Positions 27,667-41,400 of a stretch of 64,000 bases of DNA are shown piece after piece; the stretch's first letter is position 1, and each line of letters starts with the position of its first letter. This DNA is from Escarpia spicata. Its lineage: Eukaryota > Annelida > Polychaeta > Sabellida > Siboglinidae. A program made the position numbers and the translations under genes. The stretch lies in assembly GCA_963995525.1 (NCBI GenBank), contig OZ023217.1:28521819-28585818 (forward strand). Reading direction: 5' to 3'. The notes beneath the pieces were generated by a model. It was not told where the DNA came from. It made no database searches and saw only the letters and a list, made by a program, of their open reading frames with translations.

Positions 27667-29025
27667 AAATAGGTATGGCAATTTTGGAGAAAATGTTGAA
27701 AACAACACACTTTATAGGCACCAATGTTACAAGCACTCTGCAATTTTATTTTTTGTAATCCCTCCAGGTGTTTGTGTTTTATGCACATTTCAAAGGTGCC
27801 ACCAAACTTGGCAAGGCACCATAAAAATCAGCACTTCGCCGTTGGACAATTTGTAATCCAGCACAATGTTCTCAGGTGGCACTATGAACTCCTAATAAAG
27901 TTTTCCAGAAAGTCAAATATGTGTTTTATAAGAAAATTCAATACAGCCAGTTGTTACGTTACATTCAAATTTGTATTTATTTTTTGACCTTGTGCCCTAT
28001 TTACAAAGGTAAACATCAACAAAAAGTCACTTTAGGGTGTGAATTCCTCAAAGGCCTGACGTCTTAAGCATTTCAATTACATAATATTACACAGCCTAAT
28101 TAGCAGACATTCAGAAAACAATGCCACTTGCTTGATTGGCCAGAAGGTCCAGTCAGTAGACAGATCTGATAACAGGCTCAGGCTATGGCTGACTCCAGCT
28201 AAACCTTGTCCTCAGACTTCATTAGGGTCAATTACAACATCTTCACGTGTTTAGTCAGCTGAAGTAAACAAAAAACGATTGATGAATCACCCTGCTGCAA
28301 TGTTATTGGTTCATTTTCATACGTATTCTCAAATTGAGGCTTAAGTACTGGCATACGCACCCCATCCCCCTTATAAGACATGTGTTCCGTCGCTGTGATT
28401 TGGACTTGCAGACTGTTGAGAAGTCTGTAATATCCAAAAACGGTTTGTTCCATTCAACTGCAGTTTTGCCATACACGTATTTTCAGTAATTGTTTCAAGA
28501 TATTTGAAGTAAAATGCGTCCTCCGTGATTGTGCAATGACTATAGCGTGTTTCCCTTGCTAGGGACTTTAATTGGGGTCAGCACACTGTCAGGTTTCCCA
28601 TTGGCGACCATGTTAATGTTTTGTGTGATTATAAGAAAACGTGACCTATAAAGTTTCTTAAACTTCTCACCTGCTGTTATTATCATCTCATTGACATGCT
28701 GGTCGAGTTTAGTCAAAATCTCATATCTCTAGCTCTTGCAAAATGCCTGTATGTATGACACCCGTCAATATTTACAACTGGATGCAGGCAGTAATCCGGC
28801 TAAAGTGTCAACTAGCCAAATTGCTGCCAGATACCCTTCCACTTAGTAAAATCAGCTAAAAAGACACCATTTTACTGTCAACAGCTTCAACAATCACATC
28901 TAGAAATCTGACTACTCAAGTGCACTTATGTCAGAGCAAGTGAATATTATAAAGTCATTTCTCAAAAATATACTGCACTTTGTTTCGTCTGTAATCAAGC
29001 AGGAAGTCCAACAGTGTGCTGACCC
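27213..29025 (+). mobile_element. Composite or LTR-like unit with two terminal direct repeats
   Basis: Two almost identical 453-455-bp repeats in the same orientation enclose a unique 907-bp interior (27667-28573). The outer borders carry a matching 6-bp direct repeat, CAGCAG, on both sides, whereas the inner borders do not match. This is what one insertion of the whole unit would leave. It may be a miniature LTR-retrotransposon-like element (TRIM) or a composite of two MITEs, since each repeat has its own 16-bp inverted termini. The interior holds no gag/pol, primer-binding site or polypurine tract that I can recognise. Confidence 0.55.
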
Positions 29026-29026
29026 C
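28574..29026 (+). mobile_element. 454-bp repeat, copy B (right terminal repeat)
   Basis: Same termini and orientation as copy A, 99% identical. The right flank begins with AGCAGTG, matching the AGCAG left flank of copy A. Confidence 0.85.
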
Positions 29027-31823
29027 AGCAGTGAAATAGGAGCAGTAACAGAGACGGAAACACACTTTGAAGTACCGATACCAGCATCATCCCTGACTTC
29101 AGACAACATATTCAGACTGCTAGTATTTCACAATCAACATATCAGTAATATTCTGTTTACTTAATCACAATTATTTAATTAAAATTAATGACTATACGGT
29201 GTACGTCCTTGTGCCCAGTCTCTGTAGTTTGTTTACAGCGGCTACATTGTGTCCTACATCACTTTCTACTGGTCACATGGTCAACTGAATGTGTCGTTAA
29301 AATGAATGATAGAGGACTGTAAACAAAGTGAGCGACTGTGCACTCCAAGTGCTGCTCCATTTAGAAGTAATGTTGACTGACTTCTTCTTTTGTTATGCAC
29401 AGAGCTAGTTGACATTGGGTAATTGATGAATCAAGGTTTCATTAACATAAATGTTGGCACAGTTTTCATGGAGATTTTAGGATATATGTTTGTCACAAAG
29501 AATATAAATATTAATGGTGCTGCTGCCACAAGTACAAAACAATTAATAAACATCAAAACATTACAAATATTTGTTTATTCTACAATGGCATGACAAGAAA
29601 TATGGAAATGTATTATAATACTGGGTAGAGGTATCATGCTATTTCAAATATTTTGAATATAACAATAAGAAAAAAACTTTAGTCATGCCTAAATTCTTGG
29701 AAAACAAGCTCAGACAAAGACATAATGAAATGAAATCAGTAAGCAATTGTGAAGTAGCCATACTGTAATTTGTAGTCTTTGCTTTATGTACTATGCTCTG
29801 GCATATTACCAGGTAAGATACATTAGTTTTTATGTGCAATCCTGATGTGCATTAATTAACCAAATCGGCCATGCAAGACTGAAGAGGTTCTGGTTGATTG
29901 GTGCTGGGCCAGAGATTGCACCTGTGGTACATATAATAGAGTCAAGTGACATATGTAGACTGACACCCTCTGTGTGTGTGGTCTGTGTACTGTGTACTGT
30001 GTGTGGCCTGTGTACATGTAGTTGGTCTCTGCTGGGGTAGGGTGCAGTAGGAAGGGTGGAGTGTTACACAATGCTAGACAGCAATTTCCAATTCTATCTG
30101 CTCAGGCTGAGGCATGAAGCACAGCTAAATATAGCAGTACTAGATGTGGTAATGGATGAGCCAACACGTCATACTCTTGTAGCCCTTGTAGCCTCATAAA
30201 ACTATGTACCAGTAAGAATGGTAGTACTTTCACATACATACGTTCGTGGTTGTAGATGGAATTGAAATAGTACTTTAACTGACATCCTATAGCCTATTCC
30301 AGCTACATTATTGGCAGTTTAAATAATTAAGTAACATTGTGTAATCTGTAATGTATACAGCTGCCTTGGGGGGGGGGGGGAGAGATGAACTGTTGACTCT
30401 TGGACAGGTAGTTTCAGTGTAACACTCATTATAAGCAGCTTCCTGTGGTTTTTACAGTGGGATTGGGGATAGGTACAACTGTACGACTCATTTAAGACTG
30501 CTTTTAACCTATCTAAAACACATATCTCTTACCTGTTAGATAAATATGTCACTCCTGCTATTTAAAAAAATATGCAATTGCACTGTGACCCAAATGTATA
30601 AGGTGAACACAATTTTTGTTCAGATATACAGATCGAGGGCATCGATGATATCATCATATTTCTATGATATCTAACTAAAATAGTAATGTCTGGACCTGGT
30701 TTAAATGAGCATGGGGCAGGGTTGATTTGTAATAGTCACTGGTCTGACCATTCATTGTTACAGTGACCAACGTGTGTTTTGGGAATACAAAATATTCAGC
30801 ATAGCTTACTAATATGATTCAAGTACAATTGTATGTCTTTTTGTGTTCGGAGACCATAGCAAATGTTGACTCATCGAATGATGCATCATTAGAATTTGTG
30901 TTTCTGTGTGGATTGGGATGTGAGCACACCTCATAATCAATCTGATCATGATAGGTTACAAATTTACCCCTTCTGTGAGGTCTTTTACCTCCACTTGCGT
31001 TCCCCAAGTTAGAAGAGTGGTATCTCATCCTTACAGAGGCTTCATATATATATATCACATACCAACTGAAGGGAGGTTGGGTGTTCTTCTGGACCAGAAG
31101 CCTTTGGTTCAAAGGCAGTCTCTCTAGATGAAGAGAGATAAAGAGGTAACCTCCAATCCACTGAGTCGCTGGGACAATTTTGCAGCAGTTGACAAGATAA
31201 CTGATGAGACTCAACATACAGTGTTGTATGTAATCTGAGGGCCACCTGTGTTGTGTCTTGGTGTGGTGGGTGATCACTGACTTGGTGCATCCAGTTCTTG
31301 GCAAGAGATGATACCACCTGATTGTTGTCATAGATCACAGCATTAGCCATTTTGGCATTACTGTTGCATTGGTGCATCGGTTGTTTCATTTCTCATTGCC
31401 AGTGTCTCACTGGTGAAAGGCCTAATGTACAAGTGCTGGTTACATATGGTCATAGTAATCAGTCGTACAGGGCAAAACCTTTATGTCCTGCAAATATTAC
31501 CTTGTGTAGCCTATATATCATACTGAAATATTACGGGAAAATGTATTTAGAGTAATGAACAAATGATGATGGCAAGATTACAACATGAAAATAAAAGGAT
31601 CATTTGCTTAACTTAGCTACTGGATGGAATCTTGCTAGATTATTTCATTTGAATTATGTGAAACTATTGATACTCATATCTTATACAATTATTATGTTTC
31701 ACACCTGTTGCTGGAGTGTGGATAAAGACTCGAATTCACACAATGTCTACAGGTGAATGTGGACATATTTTTTGTTTAGTCGTTGCAAAATAAACTATGG
31801 ATAATAAGACTGAAACTGAAACC
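29027..31823. other. No gene recognised
   Basis: Contains a run of about 14 G near 30368. A minus-strand open region at 30819-31389 is readable in two overlapping frames but has no domain or splice pattern I can support. Confidence 0.45.
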
Positions 31824-32230
31824 ATAACCACAGGATCCACACGCAACCAAGAGCTCCATAACCACAGGATCCACACGCAACCAAGAGCTCCATAACCACA
31901 GGATCCACACGCAACCAAGAGCTCCATAACCACAGGATCCACACGCAACCAAGAGCTCCATAACCACAGGATCCACACGCAACCAAGAGCTCCATAACCA
32001 CAGGATCCACACGCAACCAAGAGCTCCATAACCACTGGATCTACACGCAACCAAGAGCTCCATAACCACTGGATCTACACGCAACCAAGAGCTCCATAAC
32101 ATCTGGATCCACACGCAACCAAGAACTCCATAACCACTTGATCCACACGCAACCAAGAGCTCCATAACCACTGGATCCACACGCAACCAAGAGCTCCATA
32201 ACCACTGTATCCACATGCAACCAAGAGCTC
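31824..32230. repeat. 34-bp minisatellite, 12 units
   Basis: The unit is ATAACCACAGGATCCACACG followed by CAACCAAGAGCTCC. The first six or seven units are identical and the last ones vary (ACTGGATCT, ACATCTGG, ACTTGATCC). It ends 73 bases before the exon at 32304. As 34 is not a multiple of three, all three frames of the - strand stay open across it, which explains several spurious open frames. Confidence 0.95.
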
Positions 32231-32303
32231 CACTGGTTCAGCAAAACCCAGAGGCATCTTTATTATTATCCTGAATACTAATTGTCATGTTTCTTTGTTG
32301 CAG

Positions 32304-32422
32304 CTGGGTCCTATGTAGCACTGACACTCCTGGGCCGCCCCCCTGGGCAGGGTCCCACCCCTGTACCTCAGAGTCCGATGACGTCACCAGGGGGGCGCAT
32401 ATCCGGTCCTCATGCAGTCGAT
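32304..32422 (+). CDS. RhoGEF exon: end of PDZ domain
   Basis: Acceptor TTCTTTGTTGCAG at 32303 and donor GTAAGT at 32423. It enters in phase 1 and leaves in phase 0. It encodes the final PDZ beta strand and then a Pro-rich linker (QGPTPVPQSPMTSPGGR). A partner exon must supply the first base of the split Ser/Ala-type codon before GSYVAL. Confidence 0.95.
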
Positions 32423-35400
32423 GTAAGTATTGAAGTATTGTCTTAACATTTTCTAGGCCTTGTTTAATATTTGGCCATCAATTTAATCTTAGTATTAATT
32501 GTGTCGATTGAGAGAAACAGCAAGAACATATTTGTTCAGGAAGGTGTCACAAGTTGTAGTGTTGTGTGAGATGCATTGTTTCCCCTGGTGTATGACGAAC
32601 GAGGCAGGCCAGTTAGGGCAAGAAAAACATCACCACAAACAAGTACCAGTGGTCAAGTTGAAATTACACCTCAACTGAGTACCAGTGGTAAAGTGGAAAC
32701 TACACACCTCAACACTGAAACAAACATGATTACTGACTTTTATCAATGATGATTACTACATTTACAAGAAGTGTAAACATGTTATCTTGTTGTTTTATAT
32801 CTTCCCCTCTATATTCAAGAGTAAAGATTAAAACATACCTCAGAATGCACCATTTTAAGCTAGTTTAAAAAAAACTTACAAGAGCCATGCCCCCTAAACA
32901 CCTAGCAACTCTTCGCGCCTGTGGCGCTCACATAGCCCACCCCACCACCTCGCCATCATTTTACCCAGGGGGACAAACTGAGATGTAATGATATTCCTCC
33001 TTAGTGACACCATTTTTGCTATTTTAACCACAAAGACACAAGAGTTTTCATTTTGTGTGAAAGGAAGCAGGAAATGATATAAAAAGGGGTCTATACATAA
33101 TTACGCACAATTGTTTGCAATGCTATGTGTGTTTCTACTATTGGTGTAAATGTTGTGAAGTATTCATGAAACCATGCATTCTGGTTGATGTGCCCCCACT
33201 GACATCACAAAATGAGGCTGCCAGACTAAAAGAACCAGCTGCAAATTGTCACATTTATTGACGAATATCTCAGCTGTGTATGTTAAGCAGTGGATTTTAT
33301 TACCATGATGGTATTTTATTTATCTAAATATTTTTTTCTCAAAAACAATAGAACTTGTCCATGTCATTGGCACTTTAAAATCATAACTGTGGTTTGCACT
33401 CTTGTGTAGCCTTGGCAATAAGGAACATCAGATATATGGTCATATGGAACAGTTTGGGCAAGTCCCAACCTGTTGCTCATAGCAAGAACCGTCTGTGTTA
33501 TTAACTATATGATGAATGTGTGGTGTGTTTGTGACAACAGTCGGAGAAGAACAAGGAATATTTGTCACAAAAGTTAACCACCATTCGTCTGATGCATGAG
33601 CAAGTAGCCACAGACTGTGAGGTGAGTTCTCTACGATACATTGTTGGAACACCAACATTCTACTCCGCCATTGTCTTCAAGACATCTGCCAAAGTATCAG
33701 TAAAATATAATGTGCTTGAAACCGAAATGTGTACATTAAATTAATAAGGATATGCATAGGTTGCTTTAGCTGTATTGGCAAGAAATACTGTAAAATTCAA
33801 CACGTAATAATTGACGTTACATGAAAACAGTTTGTATGCAGAGATCATTTATTTATAACATGAAAACTAATAATTTCTTTCATTAATGTTATATTTGAAT
33901 TTGTGCTCAGAAACAGGTAATTTGGTTTCTGATGACAGCAAGTTCCACATTTAAGCTGTGCTCAGATTAACTTCTCATTTACAAAGGTGGTGTTTGTTCT
34001 GATGGGTCCACTCTGTTGGTTGACCACTGGGCACTGGCTAGAAGAATAATGTTGTTGAACAAATATGTGTTCTTCACATCACTGGTAGGCTGGTTGCATT
34101 GGAGATGTGTCTCACCACATGCTATGTCTTGCAGAAATTGAAAGCAGAGTTTCAGAAGAATCGGACAGAGTCACTGCACAATCAGATTGAGGACAAGAAT
34201 CGCATGTTGAAGACATTGCAAGAGGAGTTGTTTACACTAACAGGCGTGCCTGCAGACACTCAGGTAAGTTGTCACCTCTTCACTCTACCTGCAGCGAGTC
34301 TCAGGTGTGCAGTAACAGTCACCTTCATTGTGCCCTAGAAGATTTAAGGCAAAATATGCAAAAAAAGGATCACACCTTTGAAGTTATTATACAGCACTTA
34401 AATGTCATATCATTGATATGTAACATTGGGTTTCTTTCTGTTTGAGTTGTTTATTATTGTTGCAATTTCTGTTTTGTAATGTATGAGGTTTGTAGGATTT
34501 ATTATGTTTGATTGATATTATTTATTTTGGGGAATATGGTGAACAGCAAGGTATCAAAATATACAACAAAGACATGTCAGTAAAATATTTATTTATTCAG
34601 AATGTATTATATTTAAGTTAGATTAGTTTTGTAATAGTTTTTTATTTTAGTTAACCTGACACACATGGTTTCAGTGTTTATCAGGTGGCATCTATATAGG
34701 GCCGCATGAAATGGTTGGCAGGGACTTGTTTAATACCTGTGATGCTGTAATATTTTTAGGTAAACTTACATATTTACATTGCTTCTGTCATCATTTACCT
34801 ATAAGCAGCATAAATATAGGCACCCTGATGGTGATACATGTTCTTACATATCTGGCGCCAGAACGCCAGCAGGGTAGACTGAGGATTTAGGTAGCACCAC
34901 CTCATGTTAAATTAGTTGAATATCTGTGGTATATCATAGTTGTTTAAGTAATTCCTGCAGCTATGCATTCCATGCATGTTTCTCCATAGATAGTATGCTA
35001 TATCCTAGCCCGAATTAGCCACATAACAGGTCTGTATGCCCTAGGGCACAAACTGTACCTCAGCTACAGCAACTACTGTCTACCTGTTTGTCCACATTTA
35101 ATCTCCAAGTGGAGATGCTTCCCAGAGAAGTCGAGATGGTGTTCGATTGAACAGGTTTGCCAGGGAGTAAAGTGTAAAGTGCTTTGAGCAGTCCTGAGGA
35201 CTGGATACTGCGCAATATAAGAACTTACCTTTTTTAAGTGTATTTTTACAAAAGCATACAGATCCCTTTTTATCAGATAATGAAATTGCTTACTCGCACA
35301 TTCTGTGTCAGCATCATGAAATATGTCGTGACATAATAAGTTTAAAACTTACTATGGAGCCATGTCAGTTATGTGCCCCCTTGGAAGGGCAGATGTGAAG

Positions 35401-38400
35401 GTATTTCACAAAGGGGTTAAATATTTGTAGTGTGGATTAAGTAGCTGCAGAAGCTTCTAGTCATGAGTGATTCAGTTGGTGGGTGGATATCTGAGCATGA
35501 GAACAGGTGTAAACCTATCTGGCCAACTGCAGAGGCTGTAAGCTGTAAATTAAGTCTGTGTCTTGTAGATGGGGTACACACCCACCCTGACCGTTAGACA
35601 AGTGACTCAGCTTGCACGGCAGTCACTGACCTACTGATAGTATTTAATGCCACTGTTTCTCCAGTACTAGTGTTATTCCACTAATGACCTTTGAAAACTG
35701 TGTGTTCTGTCATTCTAGTCCATATGGTTCAGAAGTCATCATTGTAAACAAACATGGTGCATAACTGTCGACATCTGCTCTCAGAGAAGCCGGAAATGAC
35801 CTCCTTCACTCAACTTGCATAGATTTGTAGTGTTCCTGCATGCATTGTTTTTATAAGTCACCATCTTGATTTGCAGTTATCATTATCTGTGAATGCATGC
35901 ATGAGAAGATGTGAAATCACTTCACATCTATGAAAATGACTCACGTTGTATTTATTAATTTTACCATAAAACAATATAAATTTTAAAAATTACAAATAAA
36001 CAGTATCTAGAAGAAGCTATTTGCTTCCTGTAGACGGTAGTGTTGACACATTATGTTGAAAAGATGAACTGCAATCAAATAGCTGTTTATACAGATGAGT
36101 TGCTAGGATGTAGTAGATAATATTGAATCCATAATACTGTGTAACATGAGCATTTTGGTGTCCCAGTGTGAATCTACTGTGATTGTCTCTTGGTTACCTG
36201 AACTCCATGCTAGATGGTCTTTCCACAGGTTGTAATCGATATATTCGGGTAGGCAGCAGGAATGTGTTGTTGTGCACAAGTCCAGTTATTATGTCCATAC
36301 ACACATGTAGGCCTATGCATGCATGAATAAATGTATTGCATGCATTAAAAATTAGGGTTGTAAGATATGGTTTACAATTTATAATTTGAATAGATATATC
36401 AATATTTGTTAGATGTAATACTGGATAGTATGTTATCTAATTGACACTATTTGTGTTGTTTTTATTTAACCAAAAATAAGGTGATTCTATATCATTTTTT
36501 AAACATTGAATTATAAGCATAATGATATATATGTTGGCCTAAGTATTTGAGAATAAAAGTAAGATCATGTGTATGGAAATGTTTGACCCAACACATTTCA
36601 TAATTATATATCAGTGCAGTATGGGAGTATATGCTATAAAATAACCATTTATTTATTTCATTACATCTGGCACTGAAAATATAGTTCAGCCGCTACCACA
36701 GCCTTTGTATTCCTGTCTAAAGATGAACACTGCGCCATTATAGCCAGTGACATGAGACTGAAATGGTTATCTTCACTGACATTATTATGGCATGGGACAG
36801 TGCAGTAGGTTGAGCCTTCTGGGTGAGACATTGCGTGGGACCCAGTGAGAACCTTATCACTGCCTACATACTGACTGAGATTAACATAGGAGTGCCTCAT
36901 AATGCCACACACACTGTTCTCAGTTGCTTGTGTTCTCGTCGACTGGAGAGGCTGCAAATATGTAGCTTTGGATAACACATGTCTTCGACTCGTTTATTTT
37001 TACAAAAGTAGCATACATTATGCATTCAAAATGTAAATAACAAAAACAAGGCCACGTCAGGACCGATGACTTATTGTGTAATAAGTGAAAATGCAGATCT
37101 GTATGAGTGCACTTTATGTCAAGATTGGTTCAGTTAAATTTTTTTAAACAAACGCAGGAAAATTTTAAAGCATCTCTTTTGTAATGTTGTAGTTTGTGCC
37201 GACATTTAACTCGAGTGGATTACCGCCACCTGGGGGAACAATGATGTACAAGCGGGACTTTGTTCACTCGCCACCGGGCCGTATGGGCAGCACTGATGCC
37301 GTTGACCTGCACTCGATCGCTGAGGACATGACAGAACAGGACATGTACAGGATGTCACAGCAACACCAACAACAACTACCACAGCAGCAGCAGGGCACAT
37401 GGGTAGGTCTCTTGTTTGATGTCAGCAAGCCTTACCTTACCTATCCTCATGGCCCTTGATGCTTCAGTACACATTCTCCAGTTTGTCCTGTTTTTGGCTA
37501 TGTGTTTGGCTTCAGTCCATATCTTCCACCCCAGTTGTTGTTGGCTCTCTTTTTCTACTGTTCTTCACCAGGTTGGCTTTGGGTGACCCACTTTCTGTTT
37601 GGTGTCCACATTAGGGCCAACAGAAAGTGGCAGTCTTCTTTCTAAGCAAGTGTCCAGTCCAGGTCCATCTTCTTTTCTTTTGTTTCAAACAGGATACCAT
37701 GTGTTTGCAATAATACTTTATGCAATGCATATTTTTCTCGCTTCTACAGTTTCTTGCAGACAGATATGAGTGAATATTTAAGGAAAATAATTTTAGTAGT
37801 TTACTTTAACTAGTATGTCTTGTATTTAATACTAGCCCATTATCTGTTTACACTGAGATTACTGTTCATGTCAAGTTTGAATGAACCCACACATTGATCA
37901 TGTGATATGAGAAAAGGGGTAATGGGTTCCAAAGTATCTTGCTACATGATCAAGGCTAGATTAATGTATGATTGTAATCTTAGCTAGTTTGCATACCTTA
38001 GCTAGTTAAATGTATTAATTGTTTTGAGGCCAGGGTCATGTAAGCTTGTAATCATGGTAGGGTTCAAGTGTGATTGTAATCATTGTCAGGTGTAATTGAA
38101 TACACTACAAGCTGTAGTATAAAATTATGATATTAAATGTTTTTTTGTACTTTACCAGATCTGTGTGGAATGTACTGTGTCTATGACAGGAAAGCTACCC
38201 CTAGACTGTGTTTCTTGGCAACAGAAACATCATGGACATAGCTACCATGCTTAAGATAGCATTGGTAGACAACCATGCATCATCACTTTCTTAGAAGGTT
38301 TGACTTTGTGGCTGTGATAAACACTTCACAAGTGTTTTAAAAACGTAACGTAATCTGTTAGGCCAGCTTAGAAATGTGTCGTTTTTTTAGAAACATGACC

Positions 38401-41400
38401 AAAGTTTAGCCTTTCCACTAATCTGAAGCTAGCACTAACTTCCAACAGTGGTGTTGCTGTACTGCAGCCGTGGTCCCCCAGTTGGTTAGATAAGCCATGA
38501 CTAGCTATGAGAAATGACAAGTGACACATGTATAGCCTGTGTATGCGGCATAGGGCAGGTCAAAACGTACACTTTGGCCCACTAACAACAAAGCAGACAT
38601 AACCACCGAAAGCTTTATGAATATGTATGCAGATGCAGGAAATCATTAACAATGACTCACACAGGAAGTAGGGTAGGGTATTTTTATGCTCACCCCAAGC
38701 CAAATAATTGGCCATTTATTGGGCAAGGTTACACTAATGTTTAGGTGACGGGTTGGTATAGGGCTCAGGCTACTTTAATCTCGGTCACTTTGGAAGTGTG
38801 ATACTATATAGCGGATTTGTTAAACTAACTCCATTATGGGGAGGCCCTGGACTTTATGTTTGAACCCTACATGCCATCTGCTCAATGTGCAATAGTGTGA
38901 TACTCCAGTTAGATTGAACTTACACTGGAACTGCTGTCAGTGTGGCAAGATATCAACTTCCTCCATTTTGTATGACTAATATACAGTTCTGTTCTTACCA
39001 TTTCTTTGTTTTTCTTCCCCATATGTCTGCAGATATATTGGTGATCCTATGTAACCTTGCTTTTCCCCTCCATCTTTTTCCAGTGGCTGAGAACCACCTG
39101 TATAACAAAGATATAATCTCTTCACACTGTATGACCCCCTATTTATTAATTTTGATCACCTTTACAATTGGGAAAATTTGTATTTCCCCATGGAAACATG
39201 GAAAGGTAATTTCCATAATTCTTGTGACACCCTTTATCATTCATGTGGCTTTCGTGTCTGGTGTGTTGACCAATTGGGGCTTTGTTCCCTAATGGACAAC
39301 ATAACTGCACTGGTCATTAGCAAATCTGACCACTAATTATATTGTTGTGGGTTTCTGCCACAGAGTGCAGTCCAATTAATGTGGCCAGTTGAAGGTTGGG
39401 TGTAGCAGGAAGGTTGAGTGTGGGCAGGGATGTTGGGAGAAGGACTGAAGGGTTACTTGGGCTGCATCTCACAGAGTGGCGGCCTACTGTGATAAAGGTG
39501 TGACCTGGGGTCATCTCAACAACAGCCTGGGGGCTCTTGGAAACCATGCACAATTACAGATGACTGCTGGAGAGTCAAAACAACGGAAATGCAGTTTGAT
39601 CTGCACCATGGTCTGTTAGATCTTAGTGCAGGAGTCCATGGATCTGTCAACATTTTCTCTCAGTTGCCAATGTATTGTAACTATACAGTTATGGTCATGG
39701 TTGATTTCAATAAATGTCTATCTTTCTGACATGGTGCTGTTGGCTGTGTGTTTGTTTGACTCTTCAGAAAATCAGGGTAGAAAGTTGTGTTGGTTTGAAT
39801 TAATTCACTCGAAGTCAGTACATAGTCTAATTGGACTACAGTATTTTTGCAAGTAGTTGGCGACATGGCTGATGATGGCTATTACATTAACGTCTGAAAC
39901 ACAAAGATCAACTTCTGGTTTGACTCTTCAGCATTGAAATATAAGTTTTTTTATTAAAACAAAGTTTAATCCCTTGTTTACACTGACCACATATTCAAAC
40001 AACATCAGCAAAATAACTAATTTGCTATGTACAGCAAATTTCTTTCACTGTTAAATAAAATTCTTCTAGTTAGTCAACCTTGCCTGGAAAAAAAGACTTC
40101 TTCCAGATGAGTCCTAACTGTCAGCTCTGTTACAGTTACAAGACGGACCAAAGCACCGGAAGACAGAGTCGATGCCAGAGACACTGTTTGAGATGGGAGG
40201 GACGGGAAACTATTGTGGTCAGTCGGTTCAAGACGTCACGATCACACGGTCACAATCGGACAGTGACAAGAGAAACGTCAGTATGGAGTGCGTGAACATA
40301 CCTGACATCTTGTCACCAGAAGATAAGCACAAACAGAAGGTATGTGCTGATTGGTTGAATGCAGTGTCATGTGATCGATGTCACATAACTAAACTTGTCC
40401 AGCCACACAGTTATTGTTGGTCTGCCACTAAACTATGACGGAATGTGTTAGTTATTAGATTTTTGGAAATTATGCTTTGTTGATAGTAGATGAGGAAATA
40501 TAACTAATAATGTGTTTTGCAATGAGTTAGTAATTGTTTTAAGGAAATAGGAATGTGTGTTGTAAGTTTTGATGTTCATGATTTCTGTGACGATATTCTC
40601 TAGTTAGTACTTACAATTGTTGTTGTAAAAAGTGACTAACTGTTGGCTGATGTGTTTGCAAGTGTATTATTAGGATGTCTGCTTGGCTTAGACAAGAACA
40701 TAGCCAAACACAACAGTGATTTTATTTTAACGGAGCAGAACTTAACTTTTAAATGTGCCTACTGATGCATAATTCTGGAATTATTTTTTGCAGCCAGACT
40801 AAATGACAAGTGTCATGTAGATTTATTTTCCCAGTTACATTTCTGTTTACGTGATTGATGCTCGTAGGTAAAAGTGAGCAAACGTCTCCTGTGTTTTTGT
40901 CAATTCTACAATGGCATAGAGACTAATGGAATATATATGGATATAGTTGTTGTGGTCATATGACAAGTGACTCTGGCTGTTTTGTATTCCATTTGGATGT
41001 AATAGCTGTAAGACATATGACAATTAGACTGAGTGTGCTGACACACCTACAGTCCCGGCTGATTACACGCTGAATCTTCAGGAATCACAGGATTTGTTAC
41101 GTCCAGTATACATCAGCAATTGTTGTCCAGTTTGTTGGTTGACACGATGTCACATGATGTTGTACTGCAAGAATCAGTCGTATGAACTCTTGCACAAGGC
41201 AAATTTGCAGAATGATTGCCACTGGTTCAAATTTAGGGTAACGTTGATCCCAATTTAGAAACAGTGACCAATCGTGATGGTCAAAATATAGGGCACGATG
41301 TCTAGCCGTGTCACTTGTCTAAATGCAGACACAATTTAATTGTATATTATTGTATGATACAGTGTCACCTGCTGGATCAGAACAACAATCAATTATGTAA

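Noticed and set aside
30819..31389. Overlapping minus-strand frames of 170 and 115 codons
   Set aside because: No domain, no conserved motif and no splice pattern; two frames are open at once, which argues against selection.
31736..32257. Minus-strand repeated frames at the 34-bp array
   Set aside because: Tandem-repeat artefact in several overlapping frames.
38942..39292. Hydrophobic plus-strand frame of 116 codons
   Set aside because: Begins at a GTG, lies inside a RhoGEF intron and has no recognisable family features; AT-rich pyrimidine sequence commonly gives such hydrophobic frames.
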